This document shows positions 34,771 to 44,500 of a stretch of DNA of 56,604 nucleotides, piece after piece; positions within the stretch are counted from its first letter, which is position 1, and each line of letters opens with the position of its first letter. Under the pieces are notes generated by a model that was given only the letters and a program-made list of their open reading frames with translations, did not search any database and was not told the DNA's origin. The position numbers and the translations under genes are program-made. This DNA comes from an uncultured Akkermansia sp. (GTDB lineage Bacteria > Verrucomicrobiota > Verrucomicrobiia > Verrucomicrobiales > Akkermansiaceae), in NCBI GenBank assembly GCA_947624205.1, contig CANQJI010000005.1, positions 1 through 56,604 of the forward strand, written 5' to 3'.

Positions 34771-35490
34771 ATGGGAAATTTAATTGAATACGTTCGCTTG
34801 CTGCTTTGTGCCGATTCCTCGATATTGCTGCATTGGATAGGGTTGGGAATCGCTGTGTTTTTGGGTGCGGTCCTTATATTTATAGTGTGGCAAAGAGGTT
34901 GGAATAAGGTATGGTGGAAGAAGAATCTACCGACCACCGTGGGATGGGGAGTACTGCTGGCGTTACTTTATGCTGCGACGGGTATTGTGAAGAATGTTGC
35001 CATTGAACTGCGAAAAGACGAGGATGCCAAATTGTTGAGAAAGGCTATAGAGGTTAGAATAAAACGAGGAATAACAGCATATAGGGTGATGGATTCACTC
35101 AATCAAGTCAAAAAGGATCAAGATGTTTTCGTTGAACTGTGTAAAAGGGTGTACGAGGAAAGGATCAGGGGGGGATTCTCTTTGAAGGCGAACATAGATA
35201 AGGTCTCTATTTCAAGCGAGTTGCTGGGGCAGGTGGAAAAACATCTGGAGAATTTGAGGAACAATGCCAGGTACGATAATTTTTTTCGTAAAGAGTTTGA
35301 GAAGCACCGTCAACAGATTACGGACGGAGTGGTAAACGTTGTAGCCAGGAGCCAACGGGAGATGAATGAAGAGGTTATTACGGAAGCGAGCATGCTTAAC
35401 CCGTGGTTTCTGAGCCTTTTTTTGGGGGGAGCTTGTATGGTTCTTTTTGCGGTGCTTTCGGTGAATGATATTAAAGAATTCGAGCCATAA
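34771..35490 (+). CDS. Three-TM membrane protein near the operon end
   Basis: This 239-aa protein has TM segments at ~20-41 and ~52-70 separated by the Trp-rich WQRGWNKVWWKK, a ~130-residue helical soluble part (~75-205), and TM3 at ~210-230 ending NDIKEFEP. The family is unknown to me. It mirrors the 201-aa protein at 22346-22951 in TM order, the Trp/Lys segment and the final D-I-R/K-E motif, but its middle part is longer and not acidic. It lies 27 bp after the MotB-like gene and is the last clear member of the operon. No terminator stem follows. Confidence 0.82.
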   Translation: MGNLIEYVRLLLCADSSILLHWIGLGIAVFLGAVLIFIVWQRGWNKVWWKKNLPTTVGWGVLLALLYAATGIVKNVAIELRKDEDAKLLRKAIEVRIKRGITAYRVMDSLNQVKKDQDVFVELCKRVYEERIRGGFSLKANIDKVSISSELLGQVEKHLENLRNNARYDNFFRKEFEKHRQQITDGVVNVVARSQREMNEEVITEASMLNPWFLSLFLGGACMVLFAVLSVNDIKEFEP

Positions 35491-35589
35491 AAGGCTTAAA
35501 AATTAAGGTATTAGAGAAGCAGTCTATGACCATCTAATTGGACGAGTTAACGGAGACAAAAATTTTCGCTTGATTAGGGGGAAGAGGGT

Positions 35590-36036
35590 ATGATAAGGAT
35601 AGAAGTGACAAGTGAAAGAACGATGATGAGAAGAAAAGAAGAAGATGAATCGGCAAAGGGAGAGGCAGGGGCGGAGAAATCGCAATGGGAGAGAGCAATC
35701 AGGTTCAGGTGGCGGATCGTTCAGATGATGCACGCAGGCAAGTTAAGGGGCGGTCCCGGGTTGACAATGGAGACGGCGTGGGAGCTGCTCGGGGTGGGAG
35801 AAGAGACGGTAGCGTTGGAGTACAAGGTGATGCGCGCTCTGCACCTGCCCAGACGGAGCAGGCAAAGGATGTTGACAGAGAATGACAGACATTATGATGT
35901 GCATGACATCCGGGTGGAGGAGGGGGGAGAAACGCTTGAGCTGCAGCAGTGGTTCGATATCACACGGTATTGGGAAGATTTGTCTTCAAAGACCCGGAAT
36001 GAGGGCAAACGAAGGAAGAAGAGAACGGAAGAATAA
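35590..36036 (+). CDS. Hypothetical protein, 148 aa
   Basis: This is a soluble, highly charged protein without a signal or TM segment. Both ends are Arg/Lys/Glu-rich and probably disordered. The middle (~32-90) is helical, with WERAIRFRWRIVQMM and METAWELLGVGEETVALEY, which could be a small DNA- or RNA-binding helical unit; this is only an impression. A GGGGGAAGAGG purine run lies just upstream of the ATG. An ATG at 35623 is an alternative start. It is 99 bp after the operon and its coding strand is more GC- and purine-rich, so membership in the operon is uncertain. Confidence 0.58.
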   Translation: MIRIEVTSERTMMRRKEEDESAKGEAGAEKSQWERAIRFRWRIVQMMHAGKLRGGPGLTMETAWELLGVGEETVALEYKVMRALHLPRRSRQRMLTENDRHYDVHDIRVEEGGETLELQQWFDITRYWEDLSSKTRNEGKRRKKRTEE

Positions 36037-36051
36037 ACACCATATCGGTCC

Positions 36052-36087
36052 CGGAAAATCCAGAAGGTGTCTCACAGGATTTTTCCG
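36052..36087. terminator. Shared convergent terminator
   Basis: CGGAAAATCC-(15 bases)-GGATTTTTCCG lies between the ends of the 148-aa gene (+) and the aminotransferase gene (-) and overlaps the last codons of the latter. T-rich and A-rich arms give a plausible signal in both directions. Confidence 0.55.
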
Positions 36088-37061
36088 AGGCGTGTGAGGA
36101 TGTCCTGTGCGTCGTAGCGTTGGTCGAGTGGAATGGGGAGCAGGGTGCGCGCCAGGGTGTTGCTGGGGGCGGCGGCATCCGTTGCCTCAATTACTTCCGG
36201 CCAGTAGAGGGGCAGGGCGAGACCGGCGTCGATCAGTTCGTCGCGCAGGTTCGGGATGCCGCTGAGCAGGGGGTAGCAGAAAGGCACGCTCGGGGGATCG
36301 GAGGGGAGGGGCAGGCGGTTGAGGCAGCGGAGTTTGGCGTGCAGCAGCCGATAATTCTCGCAGCGTTTTTGAGCAATGCGGCTCCAGCCGATGCGGTCGA
36401 TCATGCTGCGGGTCTGGGGACTCATGCGGAGAGGCGGGGAAAGGGAGAGTTCCCGTTCGATTTCTTCGAAGGCGGGCAGGGAGGCGATTGCGCCGTCCAG
36501 GTCGCGCCGGCGCAGGGCGATGAGACGGTGGCGGCTGTCGTCCTGTTCTTCCGGCAGGCGGAGAGAAAAGGGAGCCGTCGCCACGCCGCCGTCCGGCACC
36601 CCGGCGAATTTCCGCAGGCTGTAGAAGGTCGGCAGTTCAGGAACAGGCTCAGCAAACAGCGCCGTGGCTGCATCGACGACACTCGGTCCCGGGTGGCTCT
36701 CCGCCGCTGCACGCAGAGCATCCGGGGGCGTGAATCCAAAATAGTTCGTGAGCAGCAGGAGGTCCTGTTCTCCCGCCGCCGGCAATTGCAGACTGTTCAG
36801 CCGCAGCAGATCATCCGTTTCAATTTCGTAGCGCAGCGTGGGGATGCCGAGGCGCCGGAAGGGCTGCAGCAGAGTATCGCAGGTGAAGCGAGGCACGAAA
36901 GCGCGCTGCGGTCGGTGTGGCATGCTGAGCAGGATGCACTCCAGCGCGGCGCGTCCGCTGTTGAGCCAGGCGCAGTTCACGCCCTCCGGCAGGGGAAAGC
37001 CGTCGCTCGTTGCCTCCGGTTCCGAACCGAATGCTCCGCCGATCATGTCGCCGCCTTTCAT
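36072..37061 (-). CDS. DegT/DnrJ/EryC1-like PLP aminotransferase
   Basis: This 329-aa PLP-dependent enzyme resembles the sugar aminotransferase family. It has [12 protein letters not shown] near the N-terminus (substrate and PLP phosphate contacts), [11 protein letters not shown] (the VPxFTC block), VVDAATALF with the Asp that pairs with the PLP pyridine nitrogen, and [16 protein letters not shown], whose Lys should form the Schiff base. The chosen ATG overlaps the metH stop as ATGA, so the two are translationally coupled; a longer frame exists but would lie inside metH. It is a little shorter than typical family members (~370 aa). The substrate is unknown; nucleotide-sugar amination for surface glycans is the usual role. 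No other sugar gene is adjacent. Confidence 0.82.
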   Translation of the reverse strand: MKGGDMIGGAFGSEPEATSDGFPLPEGVNCAWLNSGRAALECILLSMPHRPQRAFVPRFTCDTLLQPFRRLGIPTLRYEIETDDLLRLNSLQLPAAGEQDLLLLTNYFGFTPPDALRAAAESHPGPSVVDAATALFAEPVPELPTFYSLRKFAGVPDGGVATAPFSLRLPEEQDDSRHRLIALRRRDLDGAIASLPAFEEIERELSLSPPLRMSPQTRSMIDRIGWSRIAQKRCENYRLLHAKLRCLNRLPLPSDPPSVPFCYPLLSGIPNLRDELIDAGLALPLYWPEVIEATDAAAPSNTLARTLLPIPLDQRYDAQDILTRLGKIL

Positions 37062-40000
37062 CCTCCGATGAGCAAGGGGCGGCCGGCGCGCTTTTCGTAA
37101 TCCTCCCGCTGATCCTCCCCGATGGTTCCCACGGCGAAATAGCGTGCCCGGGGATGGTGGAAAATCAGGGCGCATACGGAGGCGACCGGCTGCATCATGC
37201 AATTCTCCGTGAGGGCGGCGCCGGTGCGGCTCGGGGCGTCCAGCAGCTCAAAAATGGTGCGTTTTTCGGCGTGGTCGGGCTGGGTGGGATAGCCGCAGGC
37301 GGGGCGGATGGAGCAGAGGCGCCCTGCATCCGTGGGCCAAATGTCGTCCGCCCGGCGATGGGTGAGTTCGGCGAGAGCCTCCGCCAGGGTGTTGGCCAGC
37401 GCGCGGCAGAGCAGGGCGTTGTAGGTGTCGTGCTCTTTCTCGAACTCTACGCTCCATTCTTCCGCGCCGCCGATGCTCGCTTGCAGCGCGCCCACATAGC
37501 CGCTGCACGTTCCCTGCGGCACGAAATCCGCCAGCGCGAGGCGCGGCTTATCGCTCGGCTTCTGGCATCGCAGCGTGTGCAGCACGTAGTCGGAGCCGTC
37601 AATGCAGATGTCGTCCCCCGCCGCGTGGGCTGCCCAAATGCCGAAGCAGGCGCGGATGTGCAGCTTCTGCTCGCGGATGGCGGAGCGGAGCATGGCACGG
37701 GCATCGGCAATGAGGCTTGCGATCTGCTCCTTCTGTTCCGGACTCGCGTTCTCATGAGGCGCGTTGTGCGCGGGGTTCCAGGCGTCCTGCATTCCGAAAA
37801 CGCGCAGCAGGATGCTCCAATCCGCCGCGTCTTCCAGCTCCTCCCCGGTGAGGGGAAAATCCGGCGCCGGGTGGCAGCAGGAGCAGCCGCAGGGGACGCC
37901 CACATTGAACACACCCGTCCTCAGCGGCGCGGGGATGCTCTCGTGTTCCCAGTCGGTCTTCAGGGCCTGTTTGCGCGCCTGCTCCAGCGGCATCGTCGGT
38001 TGTTGCTTTTCTTCGTAATTCCGGCGCAGGTTTTCCTGCTCGTTCAGGAGGGATTGAATCTTCCGCTGCCGCTCGCTTCCGGTGAGTTCGGCGGCGATGG
38101 GCGCCACGGTGGAGGCATCCGTCGTATGCACTACCACGCCGGACGGGTAGTGCGGCGCAATCTTGAGGGCCGTGTGCAGGGCACTCGTCGTCGCTCCTCC
38201 CACGAGCAGGGGCAGAGTCAGCCCCGCCCGCTGCATCTCCGTCGCCACGTGTGCCATCTCTTCCAGCGACGGCGTGATGAGCCCGGAGAGCGCGACCAGA
38301 TCCGCCTTCTCGCGCCGGGCGGCGGAAACGATATCCTCGCACGGCACCATCACTCCCAGATCCACCACGCGGAAGCCATTGCAGGCCAGCACCACGCCGA
38401 CGATATTCTTGCCGATGTCGTGCACGTCGCCCTTCACCGTCGCGAGCACCACGGTGCCGACGGCGGAGGCGCCCTCTCTTCCCTGCTCGATGTACGGCGT
38501 GAGCACCGCCACACTCTTCTTCATCACGCGAGCACTCTTCACCACTTGCGGCAGGAACATCTTGCCCGCGCCGAAAAGCTCGCCCACGCGCCGCATGCCG
38601 TCCATCAACGGACCCTCGATCACCTTCAGCGCGCTGCCGCAGGCGGCGATAGCTTCCTCCGTGTCGGGTTCAATGAACTCGGTGATGCCCTTCACTAGGG
38701 CGTGGGCCAGGCGCTCCTGTATGGGTTCGCTGCGCCAGGCGTCGGCGTGGGCAGGCGCGCTTCCCGCCGCCGTTTTCTGTTTCTGCTCGGCGAGCTTCTG
38801 GGCGTAAGACGTGAGGCGTTCGGTGGCGTCCGGACGGCGGTTGAGCAGCACGTCCTCCACCAGCTCCAGGCGTTCCTTCGGGATGTCGTCGTACACATCC
38901 AGCATACCGGCATTCACGATGCAGACATCCAGACCCGCCTCCTGCGCATGGTAGAGGAAGGCGGAGTGCATTGCTTCGCGCACGGGGTTGATGCCGCGGA
39001 AGGCAAAGGATACATTCGAGATGCCGCCGGAGATGTGGCAGGACGGGAAAAGGCGATGAATCTCCGCCGCGGCAGTGAAGAAATCTCTGGCGTAGTCGGC
39101 GTGCTCGGCGATGCCGGTGCCGACGGTGAGCACGTTCGGGTCGAAGATGATATCCTCCTCCGGGAAACCGACCACGCGCGTGAGCAAATCGTGGGCGCGC
39201 TTTGCGATGCGGATGCGATCGTCGGCGTTCGTGGCCTGTCCGTTTTCATCGAAGCCCATCACCACCACTGCCGCGCCGTAGCGGCGGATCAGCCGCGCGT
39301 GGTGCAGGAATTCCTCCTCGCCGTTTTTCAGGGAGATGGAATTCACGATGCCCTTGCCCTGCAGGCAGCGCAGACCGGCTTCAATCACCTCCCACTTCGA
39401 TGAATCGATCATGCAGGGCACGCGTGCGATATCCGGCTCTGCCGCCACGAGATTGAGGAACTTTGTCATGGCCGCCGGGCCGTCAATCATGCCGTCATCG
39501 AAGCAGAAATCCAGCACCAGGGCGCCGTTCTCCACCTGCTTGCGCGCGATCTCCAGCGCTTCCTCGTACTGCCCTTCGCGGATGAGACGGGCGAACTTCG
39601 GGGACCCCGCCACATTGCAGCGTTCGCCGATGAACAAGGTGTTGCTCGTGCGGTCGTGGTTGTAGCTTTCCAGCCCGGAGAGCCGCATTTGCCCCGCCGC
39701 CGGGGCAGGGGCGGGCAGCCGTGGCGGAAAATCCTGCACGGCTTCACGGATGGCGCGGATGTACTCCGGCGTGGTGCCGCAGCAGCCGCCCACGATGTTC
39801 AGCAGTCCCTCACTCGCGTACTCGCGGAGGATGCCCGCCATGTGCTCCGCCGTGTGTTCGTAGCCGCCGGGGCTCAGCGGATCGGGCATGCCGGCGTTGG
39901 GGTACATGCTCACCGCGCAATCGGCCAGGGCGGAAATCTCCCGCGCAAACGGCAGCATGAGGTCTGCCCCCAGGGCGCAGTTGATCCCCACCGCCAGCGG

Positions 40001-40786
40001 TTTTGCATGCCGCACAGAGTTCCAGAATGCCTCCACCGTCTGCCCGGAGAGAGTGCGTCCCGCGCGATCCGTCACCGTGAAGCTGATGACCACCGGCGGC
40101 AGCGCGCGTCCCCACTCCTCGCGCAGCTCATCGATGGCGAAGAGGGCGGCTTTCGCATTCAGCGTGTCAAAGATCGTTTCCAGCAGCAGGAGGTCCACCC
40201 CGGCCTCGCACAGCGTGCGGATCTGCTCGCGGTACGCCCGCCGCAACTGGTCAAAGTTCACCGCGCGGTAGCCGGGGTTGTTTACATCCGGCGAGAGGGA
40301 TGCCGTCACCGCCAGGGGACCGATGGAGCCCGCCACAAAGCGGGGGCGCCCGTCCCGTTTCTCCGCGGCATCCGCCTCCGCGCGCGCGATTTGCACGCCC
40401 GCCGTGTTCAACTGCCGCACGAGCTCCCTCAGCGGCTCATCCGCCAGCACGCCCTCGTAATAATCCCGGTCGCGCGGTCCCGGCGGCGCCGTGTGGAAGA
40501 ACTCATGCTGCCCGATGCAGGTGGAGGAGAAGGTGCAGGTGGTGATGATGTCCGCCCCCGCGTCCAGGTATGCGCGGTGGATGTCGCCGATGACGTCCGG
40601 CTGCGTGAGGACGAGCAGATCGTTGTTGTTGAGGACGTCGTGCGGGTACTTCGTGCGATCTGCAAAGATTTCCCCGCGATAATCCTCCTCGGTGAGATGG
40701 CGCTTCTGCACCATGGTTCCCATCGCCCCATCGAGGATGACGATGCGCTCGCCGAGCAGTTGTTGAAGCGTTTGTGTGCGGGACAT
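37058..40786 (-). CDS. metH: Cobalamin-dependent methionine synthase
   Basis: This 1242-aa enzyme transfers a methyl group from methyltetrahydrofolate to homocysteine through B12. Domains in order: the homocysteine/zinc domain ([16 protein letters not shown] at ~17-32; zinc Cys pair in [10 protein letters not shown] at ~330-339), the pterin domain ([18 protein letters not shown], ~390), the B12 cap and B12-binding domain with the cobalt-ligand motif [11 protein letters not shown] (~790), and the C-terminal AdoMet reactivation domain ([19 protein letters not shown], ~1185). Length matches E. coli MetH. It is 62 bp after nuoA and overlaps the aminotransferase start. No cobalamin riboswitch was recognised in the short gap before it. 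Confidence 0.98.
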   Translation of the reverse strand: MSRTQTLQQLLGERIVILDGAMGTMVQKRHLTEEDYRGEIFADRTKYPHDVLNNNDLLVLTQPDVIGDIHRAYLDAGADIITTCTFSSTCIGQHEFFHTAPPGPRDRDYYEGVLADEPLRELVRQLNTAGVQIARAEADAAEKRDGRPRFVAGSIGPLAVTASLSPDVNNPGYRAVNFDQLRRAYREQIRTLCEAGVDLLLLETIFDTLNAKAALFAIDELREEWGRALPPVVISFTVTDRAGRTLSGQTVEAFWNSVRHAKPLAVGINCALGADLMLPFAREISALADCAVSMYPNAGMPDPLSPGGYEHTAEHMAGILREYASEGLLNIVGGCCGTTPEYIRAIREAVQDFPPRLPAPAPAAGQMRLSGLESYNHDRTSNTLFIGERCNVAGSPKFARLIREGQYEEALEIARKQVENGALVLDFCFDDGMIDGPAAMTKFLNLVAAEPDIARVPCMIDSSKWEVIEAGLRCLQGKGIVNSISLKNGEEEFLHHARLIRRYGAAVVVMGFDENGQATNADDRIRIAKRAHDLLTRVVGFPEEDIIFDPNVLTVGTGIAEHADYARDFFTAAAEIHRLFPSCHISGGISNVSFAFRGINPVREAMHSAFLYHAQEAGLDVCIVNAGMLDVYDDIPKERLELVEDVLLNRRPDATERLTSYAQKLAEQKQKTAAGSAPAHADAWRSEPIQERLAHALVKGITEFIEPDTEEAIAACGSALKVIEGPLMDGMRRVGELFGAGKMFLPQVVKSARVMKKSVAVLTPYIEQGREGASAVGTVVLATVKGDVHDIGKNIVGVVLACNGFRVVDLGVMVPCEDIVSAARREKADLVALSGLITPSLEEMAHVATEMQRAGLTLPLLVGGATTSALHTALKIAPHYPSGVVVHTTDASTVAPIAAELTGSERQRKIQSLLNEQENLRRNYEEKQQPTMPLEQARKQALKTDWEHESIPAPLRTGVFNVGVPCGCSCCHPAPDFPLTGEELEDAADWSILLRVFGMQDAWNPAHNAPHENASPEQKEQIASLIADARAMLRSAIREQKLHIRACFGIWAAHAAGDDICIDGSDYVLHTLRCQKPSDKPRLALADFVPQGTCSGYVGALQASIGGAEEWSVEFEKEHDTYNALLCRALANTLAEALAELTHRRADDIWPTDAGRLCSIRPACGYPTQPDHAEKRTIFELLDAPSRTGAALTENCMMQPVASVCALIFHHPRARYFAVGTIGEDQREDYEKRAGRPLLIGG

Positions 40787-40848
40787 AGCCTACATTCTCG
40801 TGGCGCCGGTCAGCACGCCTCCCGGCACGCCGGGAACCGAAATCTTCC

Positions 40849-41250
40849 TCAGCCCTTCCGCTGCCCGGGCGTGGGGTTGTGGTGCCAGGTGATGATTCCT
40901 TTGCCCACCGCGTAGAAATACGCTCCCATCAGTGCGACGATGAAGATGCCCATGCCGATGAGCGCCGCCGGGTTTTGCAGCACGCTCCCCTTGAAGCTCA
41001 GCGCCCACGGGTACAGGAAAATCACCTCCAGATCAAACACCAGAAACAGCACCGCCACCAGATAGTACTTGATGGAGAAAAATCCCGGCGCTCCCGCTCC
41101 CTCCGGCTCATTCCCGCATTCGTACGGCATCTCCTGCGCCTTGCGCAGCTTTGCCCTCCGCCCAAAGATCACACTGAGCACCAATATCATGCCCGCAAAG
41201 CCGAAGCCCGCCAGCAACTGCACCAACGCTGAGAAATATTCCTGCTCCAT
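40849..41250 (-). CDS. nuoA: NADH-quinone oxidoreductase subunit A
   Basis: This 133-aa subunit of the respiratory complex I membrane arm has three TM helices (~8-30, ~63-86, ~92-114) and the hallmark MPYECGNEPEG loop (~41-51) followed by FSIKYYLVAVLFLVFDLEVIFLYPWA. This loop faces the quinone-site region in complex I. The gene after it is metH rather than nuoB, so nuoA is detached from the rest of the nuo genes, which must lie elsewhere. A TTGCCA-17-TATAAG promoter precedes it, and metH is probably co-transcribed. Confidence 0.95.
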   Translation of the reverse strand: MEQEYFSALVQLLAGFGFAGMILVLSVIFGRRAKLRKAQEMPYECGNEPEGAGAPGFFSIKYYLVAVLFLVFDLEVIFLYPWALSFKGSVLQNPAALIGMGIFIVALMGAYFYAVGKGIITWHHNPTPGQRKG

Positions 41251-41264
41251 ATCTGTACCCCATC

Positions 41265-41293
41265 CTTATACCACCTTTCTCCCCCCTTGGCAA
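41265..41293 (-). promoter_or_regulatory. Promoter of nuoA-metH
   Basis: On the minus strand: TTGCCA (41293-41288), 17 bp, TATAAG (41270-41265). The nuoA ATG is 14 bp past the -10 box. The promoter lies divergent to that of the giant autotransporter in the same 316-bp gap. Confidence 0.65.
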
Positions 41294-41447
41294 CCGCATT
41301 TTCTCCGGCAATCCCATTTTGGGGATTCGAAAAATCTGCCCAATGCGGGCGAATGCCTGCGTTTGCCTTGCCTTCCCGCGGGCGCGCTCCCTGGAATCCG
41401 TGCACGATCTGTCTCTCAAATTTTTCTCTTCTTTTCGCTTTTTTCTC

Positions 41448-41476
41448 TTGCTTTGTCACTGCGGGAATGGTAGAGT
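41448..41476 (+). promoter_or_regulatory. Promoter of giant autotransporter
   Basis: TTGCTT (41448-41453), 17 bp, TAGAGT (41471-41476), preceded by a ~30-bp T/C-rich tract. The expected transcript has an ~85-nt leader, without an obvious Shine-Dalgarno before the ATG at 41567. The -10 box is identical to that of the pseudopilin gene. Confidence 0.6.
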
Positions 41477-41566
41477 GCGAGATAATCACCCCGCAGCGCA
41501 TTCCCGCGCGGCAATGGTGGTGGTTTCTCTCTCTCTTTTTCTTAATCCAGTCCCTGTTTTACAGCG

Positions 41567-44500
41567 ATGAAATTGCATCTTCCTTCGGGTCTTCGCAAGG
41601 CTCTCATGGCTTGCCTTGCTGCGGTAGCTTTTGCCCTGCCTACCACTCTCTCTTCCGCTTCCCTCGGCGCCGGCGCCCTCGCCGCTCTCGCTCTTGTCCA
41701 CCAACAAGCGGAAGCAGCGGTGACCAGCGATTCGACAGTCGATAAAGACGCTTCTCATAGGGAATTAACAACCGACGAGGTAACGTACAGTGGGGATATC
41801 TGGACGTGGCATGCGGATCTGAGTAGCACGTACTATACATCGACGCCCAACTTCTCAGAATGGACAGCTAACGAAGATGGCACCGGAATGCAGGATGGAG
41901 AGCTCAAAAGCACCAACCAAGACGCGCTGTGGGCGAAATTCATCGCTGGAAGAGACCATGGGGGTCTCACGTACGACACTTTGCGTATCACTGGAAGTAC
42001 CTCGGAGATGCTCACGACAAGCGGCATGACAACCCAGGGTAATAGCGCGATGGGCTTAGGAGGCTTGATTGTGGAAAGTGGAAATGACTCAGGATACACG
42101 ATTTCTCTCAATTCCACTACTAATTCCGCCAGACAATTCGCATTGTTTTTGGGAGCTGGGACGGGACATAACACGTTTGAAGCTCTCGTACTTTCAAGTA
42201 TAACATTTACCAATATAAGGGAGACACTTAATCCCAACGACAGCGGTGGTGGTATCGACGCTTATGTAGGGGTCACTCTGTCCAGTGGTGCGAACATCCG
42301 CATTGCGAAAGGGAAAAAGATGCAGTTTGATGCGGTTTTTGCCGTAGCTGACGGGAAAACATTGAACCTGACTTCCGTCGGCGCGGAAGAAGGGAATTCC
42401 ATTTTCCAGGTGAACTCTTTCACCCTCGGTGAAAGGAGCGGATTGGATGTGGGCGCCGGAGTGAGTGTGACCCTTACGGGGGGGATGACCGTAGGCGATA
42501 ACGGGAGGGTTACTCTCGGAGGAGAAGGCGCGGAACTTGTGGTGGTGGGCGATGCAGAACACAACATTAACCCGGACTTGTGGAGTGGATGCATGCTCAG
42601 TGATAGCACAAGTGGATCGTTGATACTCAGTGGAATCGACGGAGATTATGATACTGCACATGGAGATGAGAGTGCGACGGTTCATCTGTACAGTTTGCTC
42701 CAGAAGCTCCTTCACGCAAGGGGAACGACCGGCTCAGTCACGAAAAGTGTGGGATCGCTTGTTCTGCGGGACTCAACGGTTTTTTCGATTTACGGAATGG
42801 AGTTTCAGGACGTCCTGGGTGTTGTCAACAAGATCGTCGTGGAAGCTGGCAGCACGCTATGGCTGGGTGCTGCCGCCCCGCTGAGTGCCTCCTCTGCACC
42901 GGAAGTTGTGCTCTACGGTGATGGAACCAACGATTCTCTCAGAACGTACGGAACGTACGCTGACGCGGCTTTTTCGGTGCGAGCCCTTACTCTTGCCGGA
43001 GAGAATGCTGCTGTCATTAATTCCAAGACGACCGGCTCCGGTTCAACTATTACCTCATTGACTGTGGCTTCCGGTAATACGGGAAGCATAATCAAGAAGG
43101 GCACAGGCCGCTTAAACATCAACGCTATCACGGCTGAGGAGGGGGCGAATACTGCTGCAGGCGTCATCGATATTCGGGAGGGCAGCGTTCAGATAGGGGG
43201 AGATTATTTGAGTTCCTTCCTCGGGAGGGTACAGGTGGCGAGTGGAGCAACGGTCATCTTTAACCCCGGTGACGGTCAAGAGCTGAGATTGGACGCCAGC
43301 AAGGTGACGCTTCCGAGTGAACCGGCGACTTCACAAGGTACTCCGGGACCGGCGTTGGTTGCCAGCTCCGGTACTGTAAAGTGGACGAGCCAGATTGACG
43401 CTAGCTGGGGAGACCTCAACCTCTTCCAGGCAGTCGGAGCTGGCACCGTACTGGAACTCGACGGCGTGACCAATGTGAGTACTGTCAGCCTCAATAATGG
43501 GGACGGTATTGTCAGATTCCTCGGAGGTCTCAATGGCGCAGATGGACATACAAAGCTTACCGTCAAAGGAGGAAGTCTGACGGTGGGAGGAAATATTGCC
43601 GGCTACAGCGAGATTGAAGTGCAGAATCGCGATGTAGGAGGAAACAGAGTTTTTCTTGGTTCCATGACTGTTGAAGGTACTCTGACCATGAACGATGGAG
43701 GAAAATTCAACCTCAATCACCTGGTATCAGAATTGGATTTGCAGGGTGGTTTAGAGGGCAGCGGCAACCTCATCCTCATTGGTGGCGGCACATTGAAGCT
43801 TGGTGGCACGATTAACCACAGTGGTTCCATCAAGATCCGAAAGATAACTGGTGCGGATATAGGCACCAAATATGGTCGTATCGAGATTACCTCGGATGCC
43901 AGCAGCCTGGAAGGCGGCATTATTCTTTCCGGAGCATGGAACGTAGAAGCCTGGGGTGGGGCTGAGCAACCTTACCAGCTCGTTCTCTCAGGCGACACGG
44001 GCACAGACAAAGTTCTCAAGAAAATCACGTTTAATGACGCAGACGCTACAGCCAGTGCAGTAAAGGTCACCGGCAAGTGGAAAGTCGAGGATCTGGCGAT
44101 AGCAAGCGGAAAGACTCTCACCTTTGACGGCACAGACACGGGCAACGTCACCTTTGGCAACGACAGTGGCGGAGCCAATGTGGGTGAAGGTAGCATCCTA
44201 TCACTCAATAGCGGGCAATACAGCGGCAAACTGACGGTTACCATCAACAACGGTGACGGCGATTCGGCTGCTACCGGCGGACAGATCGCCCTTGGGGAAG
44301 GCGTTGTGCTGCAGGATCTTGAAATCAGTCTTGGTGGGAATTGGGTTAGCAGCCTCGGTATTCAGTCGGATCCCTACAATCTTTTCACCGGCATGACATC
44401 TGATCTTCTCGAAAATGTCAGCTTGGCAGACTCGACTCAAGAATCACTCAGCAGACAAAACCTCCAGCTCAACCTCAATGACCAGGGTCAACTCGTCGTT

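Noticed and set aside
22346..35490. Calling the operon a Zorya defence system
   Set aside because: Only the MotA/MotB-like pairing is shared. ZorC, ZorD, ZorE-type helicase or nuclease genes are missing, and there is a tubulin-like GTPase and three extra MotA-like genes.
37062..37202. N-terminal extension of the aminotransferase inside metH
   Set aside because: The extra 47 residues are Arg/Pro-rich shadow sequence; the ATGA junction start gives a normal family N-terminus.
37010..40915. Long plus-strand frames opposite metH
   Set aside because: metH is unmistakable; the frames are products of high GC at third codon positions.
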